From Solirubrobacteraceae bacterium (GTDB lineage Bacteria > Actinomycetota > Thermoleophilia > Solirubrobacterales > Solirubrobacteraceae): a DNA stretch of 19,927 nt. The stretch is taken from positions 1-19,927 of the forward strand of contig JAICUS010000034.1 in NCBI GenBank assembly GCA_025935735.1, read 5' to 3'. Shown here piece by piece: positions 6,093-12,444 of this stretch (position 1 is its first letter; every line of letters starts with the position of its first letter). Under the pieces are notes generated by a model. It ran no database searches. It was not told where the DNA came from and saw nothing but the letters and a program-made list of their open reading frames with translations. Position numbers and translations under genes: made by a program.

Positions 6093-8117
6093 ATGCCCGC
6101 GGTCGCCGACACCCCCTGGCTCGACGCGCTCAACCCCGAGCAGCGGGCGGCGGCCACGCACGCCGGCGGCCCGCTGCTCGTGCTCGCCGGCGCGGGAACG
6201 GGCAAGACGACGACGCTGTGCTCCCGGGTCGCCTGGCTCGTCGCCGAGGGCACGCCGTCGGAGCGCATCCTGCTGCTCACGTTCACCCGCCGGGCGGCGC
6301 GCGAGATGCTGCAGCGCGCCCGCGGGCTCGTGCCGGCCAGCTCGCGGGTGCTCGGCGGCACGTTCCACTCGGTGGCCCACCGGCTCGTGCGCCGGCACGC
6401 CGCCTCGCTCGGGCTGCCGGACGGGTTCGGCGTGCTGGACGCCGGCGACGCGGCCGACGTGCTCGACCTGCTGCGCGAGGAGCACGGCCACGCCGCCGCC
6501 AAGACGCGCTTCCCCCGCAAGGCCACGCTGCTGGACGCCTACTCGCGCACGGTCAACGCCCAGCAGCCGCTGTCGGGCGTGCTGGCCGAGCACTTCCCCT
6601 GGTGCATGGAGCACAAGGAGGCCGTCTCCGCGCTGTTCAAGGCCTACACGGCGCGCAAGCGGGCGCTCGGCGTGGTCGACCTGGACGACCTGCTGCTGTT
6701 CTGGCGCGCGCTCGCGCGCGACGAGGTGATCGGCCCGCGGATCGCCGCGGGGCTCGACCACGTCCTCGTCGACGAGTACCAGGACGTCAACGGCCTGCAG
6801 GTCGACCTCGTGCGTGCGCTGGCCGGATCCGATACCCGCCCTCCCACCCCCAACCGCCCGGCCGTGACCGCGGTGGGCGACGACTTCCAGGCCATCTACG
6901 GCTTCCGGTCGGCGTCCGCGGAGCACATCCTCGACTTCCCGGCGCACTTCCCGGACGCGCGCGTGGTCACGCTGGAGCGCAACTACCGGGCGACGCAACC
7001 GCTGCTGGACGCGGCCAACGCGCTGGCCGCCCAGGCGCCGCGGGCGTTCCCGAAGCGGCTGCGGGCCGAGAAGGAGGGCGACGTGCGCCCGGCCGTCCTG
7101 CACTGCCGCGACGAGGCCGCGCAGGCCGAGCTGGTGTGCGACCGCGTGCTCGCCGCCCGCGAGGAGGGCGCCGAGCTGCGCGCCCAGGCGGTGCTGATGC
7201 GCACGTCGCACGACTCCGACCTGCTGGAGCTCGAGCTGACCCGCCGCGGCGTCCCGTTCGTCAAGTACGGCGGGCTGCGCTACCTCGAGGCGGCGCACGT
7301 CAAGGACTTCCTGGCGCTGCTGCGGCTGGCCGACAACGGCGCCGACGAGGTGGCCTGGTTCCGCGTGCTGCAGCTCGTCGAGGGCGTCGGCCCGGTGTCC
7401 GCGCGCCGCGCGATCGCCGCTCTCGGCGAGGGGTGGCCGCGGGCCCGCGAGGGCTTGCCCGCCGCGGCCCGGGAGAGCGGAGACGCGGTGGTCGCCGCCA
7501 TCGAGGCCGCGCGCGAGGAGCGCAGCGCCGGCGTGCGGGCCGAGGGGCTGCGCGACGCGCTCGCGCCGCTGGTCCGCGCCCGCTACCCCGACGGCGCGCT
7601 GCGCGTCCAGGACCTCGACCAGATCGTGGCCGCCGCCCACCAGGCGCCGGATCCGCGCCACTTCGTGGCCGAGCTCGTGCTCGACCCGCCGCAGTCCAGC
7701 GCCGACCTCGCGCAGCCGCCGCACCTGGACGAGGACTACCTGGTGCTCTCGACCATCCACTCGGCCAAGGGCCTGGAGTGGGACGCGGTGCACGTGCTCG
7801 CGGTCTACGACGGCAACTTCCCCGCCTGCCTGTCGGCCGGCTCCAGCGAGTCGATCGACGAAGAGCGCCGGCTGCTCTACGTGGGCATGACCCGCGCCCG
7901 GCGCACGCTCAGCCTCTACGTGCCGGTGCGCTACCACCACCGCCCGCGCGGCATCGACGACGCGCACGGCTACGGCAAGCCGTCGCGCTTCCTCACCGGC
8001 GAGGTGCTGGCCTGCTGCGACGTCACCCGGCTGCCGGACGACCCGCCCGCGCGCCTCGCCGGCGCCCGCGCGCCGCGGCGGACGGTCACGGTCTCACCGG
8101 ACTCTCTCTTCGACTGA
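6093..8117 (+). CDS. UvrD/PcrA/Rep-type superfamily 1A DNA helicase
   Basis: This 674-residue ATP-driven 3'-5' DNA translocase probably acts in repair or replication restart. All SF1A motifs are present in order: Q motif LNPEQRAAA (13-21), Walker A AGAGTGKT (32-39), Ia TFTRRAAREM, II VDEYQDVN (226-233), III GDDFQAIYGFRSA (262-274), IV ERNYRATQP, V STIHSAKGLEWD (553-564) and VI RLLYVGMTRARR (593-604). Domains 1B and 2B are present, so this is a whole helicase. It is somewhat shorter than UvrD or PcrA (about 720-770 residues); after motif VI the tail is only about 70 residues and lacks the RNA-polymerase-binding Tudor end. It has no fused nuclease domain, so it is not AddA or RecB. The ATG at 6093 fits the family N-terminus. 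I cannot tell UvrD, PcrA and UvrD2-like paralogues apart with certainty. Confidence 0.95.
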   Translation: MPAVADTPWLDALNPEQRAAATHAGGPLLVLAGAGTGKTTTLCSRVAWLVAEGTPSERILLLTFTRRAAREMLQRARGLVPASSRVLGGTFHSVAHRLVRRHAASLGLPDGFGVLDAGDAADVLDLLREEHGHAAAKTRFPRKATLLDAYSRTVNAQQPLSGVLAEHFPWCMEHKEAVSALFKAYTARKRALGVVDLDDLLLFWRALARDEVIGPRIAAGLDHVLVDEYQDVNGLQVDLVRALAGSDTRPPTPNRPAVTAVGDDFQAIYGFRSASAEHILDFPAHFPDARVVTLERNYRATQPLLDAANALAAQAPRAFPKRLRAEKEGDVRPAVLHCRDEAAQAELVCDRVLAAREEGAELRAQAVLMRTSHDSDLLELELTRRGVPFVKYGGLRYLEAAHVKDFLALLRLADNGADEVAWFRVLQLVEGVGPVSARRAIAALGEGWPRAREGLPAAARESGDAVVAAIEAAREERSAGVRAEGLRDALAPLVRARYPDGALRVQDLDQIVAAAHQAPDPRHFVAELVLDPPQSSADLAQPPHLDEDYLVLSTIHSAKGLEWDAVHVLAVYDGNFPACLSAGSSESIDEERRLLYVGMTRARRTLSLYVPVRYHHRPRGIDDAHGYGKPSRFLTGEVLACCDVTRLPDDPPARLAGARAPRRTVTVSPDSLFD

Positions 8118-8129
8118 CGGCCGCTCCGC

Positions 8130-8135
8130 TAGCGT
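8130..8135 (+). promoter_or_regulatory. possible -10 box before the DUF354 gene
   Basis: TAGCGT, here within GCTAGCGTG, lies 14 nt before the GTG start in the 32-bp gap after the helicase gene. It is the same hexamer as that before the helicase start (6076-6081), and the match extends to TAGCGTG. No -35 box is clear, and read-through from the helicase gene is equally possible. Confidence 0.28.
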
Positions 8136-8149
8136 GGCCGCCGGTCACC

Positions 8150-9160
8150 GTGCGCATCTGGTTCGACATGACGGCCCCCGCCCACCCGGTCGTCTTCCGG
8201 CCCGTGATCGCGCGCCTGCAGGCCGCCGGCCACGAGGTCGACGTCACCGCGCGCGACTACGCGCAGACGCTGCCGCTGCTGGCGCGGCTGCGGATCGCGC
8301 ACACGGTGATCGGCCGCCACGGCGGCGCGTCACGGGTCCGAAAAGTGGCCGCGCTCGCGTCCCGCACGTCGCGGATGATCGCCTACGGGCGCGCCCGCGG
8401 GTTCGACCTGGCCGTCGCGCACGGCTCCAACGACCTCGCGCTGGCCGCGACCGCGCTGCGCATCCCCGAGGTCAACGCGTTCGACTACGAGTGGGCGACC
8501 AAGCAGCACCAGATCGGCTGCCGGCTGGCCCGCCGCGTGCTCACGCCGGACGCCATCCCGCCCGAGCGCCTGCGCCGCTACGGCGCCGGGCCGGAGAAGC
8601 TGCGCCAGTACCCCGGCCTCAAGGAGGAGTACTACCTCTCCGACTTCGAGCCCGACCCGGGCGTGCTCGACGCGCTGGGCGTCGACCGTGAGCGCGTGCT
8701 GGTGGTCGTCCGCCCGCCGCCCGACGTCTCGCTCTACCACCGCCGGGCGAACAAGCTCTTCCCCGGCGTGCTCGACGCGGTCGGCCGCCGCGAGGACGTC
8801 CAGGCGGTGGTGGTGCCGCGCACCGAGCTGCAGCGCACGACCGTGCGCGCGCTGCGCTTCCCGTCGCTGATCGTCCCCGACGGCGCGGTGGACGCCCAGA
8901 GCCTGATCGCGCTCGCCGACCTGGTGGTGTCCGCCGGGGGGACGATGAACCGGGAGGCGGTGGCGCTCGGCACCCCGGTCTACACGACCTACGGCGGCCG
9001 GCTGGGCGGCGTCGACGAGCAGCTCATCCGCGAGGGCCGGCTGCGCCCGCTGACCGACCCGCGCGCGCTCGAGCTGGTCAAGCTCGCGGGCCCGCCGGGC
9101 GACCGCGTCCGGCGCGACCCGCGTGTGCTGGCCGAGCTGATGCTGGAGGCAGCGGCGTGA
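8150..9160 (+). CDS. DUF354 family glycosyltransferase-like protein
   Basis: The 336-residue protein belongs to the DUF354 family, which resembles GT-B glycosyltransferases and UDP-GlcNAc 2-epimerases and is found in surface-polysaccharide clusters; its reaction is not established. The family opening is clear: RIWFDMTAPAHPVVFRP, then GHEVDVTARDYAQT (27-40). NAFDYEWATKQHQIG, LRQYPGLKEEYYLSDF and the C-terminal SAGGTMNREAVALGTPVYTT (261-280) correspond to the conserved donor-binding side of the fold. Start GTG 8150 is chosen because the family begins with M-x-I-W-x-D; an ATG at 8168 would lose that beta strand. The stop TGA overlaps the GTG of the next gene (GTGA), implying translational coupling with the sugar transferase and a shared pathway. 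No signal peptide or membrane helix is seen, so it is probably cytosolic. Confidence 0.88.
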   Translation: MRIWFDMTAPAHPVVFRPVIARLQAAGHEVDVTARDYAQTLPLLARLRIAHTVIGRHGGASRVRKVAALASRTSRMIAYGRARGFDLAVAHGSNDLALAATALRIPEVNAFDYEWATKQHQIGCRLARRVLTPDAIPPERLRRYGAGPEKLRQYPGLKEEYYLSDFEPDPGVLDALGVDRERVLVVVRPPPDVSLYHRRANKLFPGVLDAVGRREDVQAVVVPRTELQRTTVRALRFPSLIVPDGAVDAQSLIALADLVVSAGGTMNREAVALGTPVYTTYGGRLGGVDEQLIREGRLRPLTDPRALELVKLAGPPGDRVRRDPRVLAELMLEAAA

Positions 9161-9843
9161 GGATCGTCGCCCGCGAGCCGTCCGCGCCGCCCGGCGCCGC
9201 CGGCGGCGAGTCGCTCGTCGCGCGCTACGCCCGGATGGCGCACGACTTCGAGCCGCGGCCCGTGGACGCCGCGTTGCGCGCGCTCGACGTCCTGCTGGCC
9301 GGGGTCGCGCTGCTCGCCCTCTCCCCCCTGCTGGTGCTGTGCGCGCTCGGGGTGCGCGCCTCCGGGCGGCCCGTGCTCTACCGCGGCGCGCGCGTCGGGC
9401 GGGCCGGGCGGATCTTCGCCATGTACAAGCTGCGCACGCTCAAGCCGGGCGCGGAGGAGCGCCTCGGGCCGTACCTGGGCGACGAGCTGACCCGGCTGAC
9501 CCACGCCGAGACGACCCGGGTCGGCCGTGCCCTGCGACGGGCCAAGCTGGACGAGCTGCCGCAGCTGGTCAACGTCGTGCGCGGCGACATGAGCCTCGTC
9601 GGCCCGCGGCCGATCCGGCCGCGGTTCTTCGAGGCGCTGTGCGAGGAGATCCCCGCCTACTGGCAGCGGCTGGTCGTCCGCCCCGGCGTCACCGGTCTGG
9701 CCCAGCTGCGCCTCTCGCGCGAGATGACCTGGGCGGAGAAGCTGGTGCACGACCTCGAGTACATCGCCGACCGCTCCGTGTCGCTGTACCTGTCGATCCT
9801 CGGCCAGACGCTCGTGTTCATCGCCGCCCGTCTGCGCGCCTAG
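9157..9843 (+). CDS. initiating sugar-phosphate transferase (bacterial sugar transferase family)
   Basis: Members of this family move a hexose-1-phosphate from a nucleotide sugar to a polyprenyl phosphate carrier, the first membrane step of exopolysaccharide or glycan assembly. The 228 residues hold one hydrophobic segment (about 43-67, the re-entrant membrane helix) followed by the catalytic core: YRGARVGRAGRIFAMYKLRT (75-94), KLDELPQLVNVVRGDMSLVG (130-149, including the Asp-Glu pair at 132-133), GPRPIRP and RPGVTGLAQL (175-184). This is the short form, without the extra N-terminal membrane helices of WcaJ/WbaP. GTG 9157 overlaps the preceding stop and is the only start giving the full membrane segment in good context. 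Its stop TAG shares one base with the asnB start. The sugar specificity cannot be read from the sequence. Confidence 0.94.
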   Translation: MRIVAREPSAPPGAAGGESLVARYARMAHDFEPRPVDAALRALDVLLAGVALLALSPLLVLCALGVRASGRPVLYRGARVGRAGRIFAMYKLRTLKPGAEERLGPYLGDELTRLTHAETTRVGRALRRAKLDELPQLVNVVRGDMSLVGPRPIRPRFFEALCEEIPAYWQRLVVRPGVTGLAQLRLSREMTWAEKLVHDLEYIADRSVSLYLSILGQTLVFIAARLRA

Positions 9844-11684
9844 TGTGCGGGATCTGCGGGCTGACGCGGCCTGACGCCCGCGGCCTGGCGGCGATGAGCG
9901 CAGCGCTGCGCCACCGCGGGCCGGACTCCGCGGGCGAGACGACCGGTCTGCCAGTGGCGCTCGCGGCGCGGCGGCTGGCGATCATCGACCTCGCCCACGG
10001 CGACCAGCCGCTGGCCACCGAGGACGGCGCGGTGACCGTCGTCCAGAACGGCGAGATCTACAACCACGCGGCGCTGCGCGACGAGCTGCGCGGGCACCGG
10101 TTCGCCACCCGCTGCGACACGGAGGTGATCGGCCACCTCTACGAGGAGCACGGGTTGGGCGCGTTCGCCCGCCTGCGCGGCATGTTCGCGGTCGCGCTGT
10201 GGGACGGCCTCCGCCGGCGCCTCGTGCTGGCCCGCGACCGCTTCGGCATCAAGCCGCTCTTCCACGCCCGGCTGCACGACGGCGCGCTGGCCTTCGCGTC
10301 CGAGCTGCGCGCGCTCGCGCTCGCCCCCGGCTTCCCGCGCGAGCTGGACCCCGACGCGCTGCACGCCTACCTGGCGTTCAACTCGATCCCCGCGCCGCTG
10401 ACCGCCTACAAGGCCGCCCGCAAGGTCATGCCCGGCCACTGGCTGACCTGGGACGCCGCCACGGGCGACGTCGTAACGGGCCGCTTCGCCCGCCCAACGC
10501 CGGTGGACGCGGGCGCCGTCCGCCGCGAGGACCCCGCCGCGCTGGCCGCCGAGCTGCGCGAGCGCCTGCGCGACAGCGTCCGCGCCCACCTGGTGTCCGA
10601 CGTGCCGGTGGGCGTGCTGCTGTCGGGCGGGATCGACTCCGCCGCGCTGACCGCGCTGGCGGCGCAGGAGAGCGGCGAGCGCGTGCAGACGTTCTCCATC
10701 GGCTTCGAGGAGCGCTCGTTCGACGAGCTGGCCCGGGCTCGGCTCGTCGCCGAGCGCTACGGCACCGACCACCACGAGCTGGTCGTCCGCCCGGACGCCG
10801 CGCACCTGCTGCCGGAGATCGCCGCGGCGAGCGACGAGCCGCTGGGCGACTCCTCCGCGCTGCCCACCTACCTCGTCTCACAGCTCGCCGCGCAGCACGT
10901 CAAGGTCGTGCTCTCCGGCGAGGGCGGCGACGAGCTCTTCGGCGGCTATGAGACCTACGCGGCCGACCTGCTGGCCGCGCGGATCGGGCCGGCCGCCCGG
11001 GCGCTCTCGCCGCTGGTCGAGCGCCTGCCCTCGGGCAACGCCCGCGTGCCGCTCGACTACAAGCTCAAGCGCTTCGCCCGCGCCGCCCATCTGCCGCCGC
11101 TGGAGGCCCACCACGGCTTCAAGGAGATCTTCGGGCCGGCGGACCGCCGGGCGCTGCTGGGCGCCGAGGCCGCCGACCCGCTGGCCGCGTATCGCGCCCG
11201 CTGGGCGGAGACCGCGGGCGCCGAGCCGCTGGCCCGCCTGCAGGACGTCGACCTCGGCGTCTACCTGGTCGACGACCTGCTGGTGAAGACCGACCGCATG
11301 AGCATGGCCCACTCGCTCGAGGCCCGCGTCCCGTTCCTGGACGCGCACGTGGCCGAGCTGGCCCTGGCTCTCCCGACGGCGCTGAAGGTCCGCGGGCTGG
11401 CCAAGAAGCGGCTGCTGCGCCGGGCCGTCGCGCCGCTGCTGCCGCGGGAGATCGCGCGCGGGCGCAAGCGCGGGTTCTCCATCCCCGCCGCGGCCTGGCT
11501 GCGCGGGCCGCTCGTGCCGTTCGCACGCGAGGTCCTCTCCCCCGAACGGCTGCGCGGCCAGGGGGTGCTCGACCCCCCGGCCGCGGAGCGCGTGCTGGCC
11601 CGTCACGTGGCCGGCGAGGAGGACCTCTCCCGCCAGCTGTGGGGCCTCATGTGCCTGTCGCTGTGGCTAGGGGACCCACACTGA
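9843..11684 (+). CDS. asnB: asparagine synthetase, glutamine-hydrolysing (class II amidotransferase)
   Basis: The 613-residue enzyme releases ammonia from glutamine and transfers it to an adenylated carboxylate, aspartate in the classical case. The GTG start is fixed by chemistry: the next codon is Cys2, the N-terminal nucleophile exposed after Met removal (MCGICG). Other glutaminase residues are visible: RHRGPDSAG (23-31), Arg49, NGEIYN (69-74), Asp92 and DRFGIKPL (132-139). The synthetase half has the PP-loop SGGIDS (261-266), SGEGGDELFGGYE (358-370), EARVPFLD and GRKRGFSIP. It starts on the last base of the preceding stop codon, so it is coupled to the glycan genes. AsnB-like proteins in polysaccharide clusters can amidate sugar acids or peptides instead of aspartate, so asparagine synthesis is likely but not certain. 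Its 3' end overlaps the convergent crystallin-fold gene by 18 bp. Confidence 0.95.
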   Translation: MCGICGLTRPDARGLAAMSAALRHRGPDSAGETTGLPVALAARRLAIIDLAHGDQPLATEDGAVTVVQNGEIYNHAALRDELRGHRFATRCDTEVIGHLYEEHGLGAFARLRGMFAVALWDGLRRRLVLARDRFGIKPLFHARLHDGALAFASELRALALAPGFPRELDPDALHAYLAFNSIPAPLTAYKAARKVMPGHWLTWDAATGDVVTGRFARPTPVDAGAVRREDPAALAAELRERLRDSVRAHLVSDVPVGVLLSGGIDSAALTALAAQESGERVQTFSIGFEERSFDELARARLVAERYGTDHHELVVRPDAAHLLPEIAAASDEPLGDSSALPTYLVSQLAAQHVKVVLSGEGGDELFGGYETYAADLLAARIGPAARALSPLVERLPSGNARVPLDYKLKRFARAAHLPPLEAHHGFKEIFGPADRRALLGAEAADPLAAYRARWAETAGAEPLARLQDVDLGVYLVDDLLVKTDRMSMAHSLEARVPFLDAHVAELALALPTALKVRGLAKKRLLRRAVAPLLPREIARGRKRGFSIPAAAWLRGPLVPFAREVLSPERLRGQGVLDPPAAERVLARHVAGEEDLSRQLWGLMCLSLWLGDPH

Positions 11685-12263
11685 CGACGTCACGTCGTTG
11701 AACCAGTGCCACAGCTCGACCGAGTCGTTGGCCGCGACGTAGGTCCAGCCGCCGGACGAGTTCAGGTAGGGCAGGTTGTAGAGGTAGGCGCCGTCGTTGC
11801 CGGTCTTGGCCGAGGAGATCTGGTTGTCCCAGCTCGCGCCGCACCAGAAGATGTTGTTGATCATGCAGTAGTCGGCGAGGTTGCCGATGCCGCTGTTGTT
11901 GTTGGCGGCGATCGAGTTCCCCTCCAGGTAGGCGTCCTGGTAGAAGACGGTCTGGCCGCCGTTGTAGGCGACGCGGGCGGAGCGGGCCGGCGCCATCTCG
12001 TGATGGGCGCGGGCGTACGCCTTGGCGGCGGCGCTGGTGTGGAACGCCGCGATCGCGCCGCGGCCCTCCTCGCGCGAGCCGAGCACGAAGAACAGCTTCT
12101 CGCCGCGGTAGCGGTGCTTCATCTGCGCCGCCGAGTAGGTGTGGCCGTCGATGTGGGCGGGGCCGGTGAGCGAGTCCACCGCGCTGGGCGCGGCCATGGC
12201 CGAGGCGGGCAGGGCGAGCGCGGCGGCGGCGGTCAGGCCGGCCGCGAGGGTGCGGAGCTGCAA
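11667..12263 (-). CDS. secreted beta/gamma-crystallin-like calcium-binding protein (hypothetical)
   Basis: The predicted 198-residue product has a signal peptide (MQLRTLAAGLTAAAALALPA, cleavage probably after Ala24 in AMA-APS), an N-terminal part of unknown fold (about 25-100), and a C-terminal part (about 104-196) resembling a beta/gamma-crystallin or I36 peptidase-inhibitor fold. Two pieces match the calcium-binding consensus N/D-N/D-x-x-S/T-S exactly: DNQISS (146-151) and NDVTSS (189-194), each ending a Greek-key half that begins with VFYQDAYLEGNS or AYLYNLPYLNSS. Cys133 and Cys141 may form a disulfide. The frame is open further upstream (ATG 12290, GTG 12272), but TTG 12263 is preferred because AAGGAG lies 8 nt upstream and the signal peptide then starts correctly. 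It is convergent with asnB and divergent from the sulfur operon, so it is transcribed alone. Confidence 0.78.
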   Translation of the reverse strand: MQLRTLAAGLTAAAALALPASAMAAPSAVDSLTGPAHIDGHTYSAAQMKHRYRGEKLFFVLGSREEGRGAIAAFHTSAAAKAYARAHHEMAPARSARVAYNGGQTVFYQDAYLEGNSIAANNNSGIGNLADYCMINNIFWCGASWDNQISSAKTGNDGAYLYNLPYLNSSGGWTYVAANDSVELWHWFNDVTSSVWVP

Positions 12264-12271
12264 GGTCGTCA

Positions 12272-12277
12272 CTCCTT
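12272..12277 (-). promoter_or_regulatory. ribosome binding site deciding the TTG start
   Basis: AAGGAG on the minus strand is one of the strongest Shine-Dalgarno matches in the window. It sits 8 nt from the TTG at 12263, directly abuts the in-frame GTG at 12272, and lies downstream of the ATG at 12290, so it supports only the TTG start. Confidence 0.6.
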
Positions 12278-12289
12278 GACGTTGGGGCA

Positions 12290-12390
12290 TGAACGCTCGT
12301 ATGAGCACGCGCCTCGCGCCCTGATACAGGAGAAGGCTTTCGCCTTGCCGTCTTCGCAAGCTCAGACAGCCGGCGACGTTACATATAAAT
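12290..12390 (-). promoter_or_regulatory. hairpin-rich leader of the crystallin-fold gene
   Basis: Read on the minus strand, this stretch contains a run of small hairpins: AAGGC-GAAA-GCCTT (12346 to 12333, five pairs closed by a GNRA-type tetraloop), CCTG-TAT-CAGG immediately after it, and GCTC-ATAC-GAGC (12306 to 12295), followed by the ribosome site. It may be a structured 5' untranslated region. It does not match any riboswitch class whose consensus I can recall (cyclic-di-GMP, cyclic-di-AMP, SAM, cobalamin). A promoter for this strand is not clear. Confidence 0.3.
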
Positions 12391-12433
12391 CCTGACCCGA
12401 ATACTTGTATTTACGCGACCGACTGCGTAGCTT
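12384..12433 (+). promoter_or_regulatory. promoter/operator region of the sulfate assimilation operon
   Basis: This is the most AT-rich segment of the window. Two -10 candidates exist: TATAAA (12384-12389) with no clear -35 box, and TAGCTT (12428-12433), 17 bp downstream of TTGTAT (12405-12410) and 11 nt before the sir ATG. A perfect palindrome AATAC-TT-GTATT (12400-12411) covers the second -35 box, or would lie just after the start site of the first promoter. In both cases it is well placed for a repressor. The regulator is unknown and not encoded in the window. A weak GAGTGG ribosome site lies 3' of the second -10 box. Confidence 0.4.
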
Positions 12434-12444
12434 CGAGTGGGTCC

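Noticed and set aside
5988..7967. 659-codon open frame on the minus strand
   Set aside because: Antisense shadow of the UvrD-type helicase, whose motifs are complete.
12332..12391. Known riboswitch (SAM, cobalamin, cyclic-di-GMP or cyclic-di-AMP) next to the sulfur operon
   Set aside because: The hairpins do not match the conserved cores of these classes and lie on the strand of the crystallin-fold gene; kept only as an unassigned structured leader.
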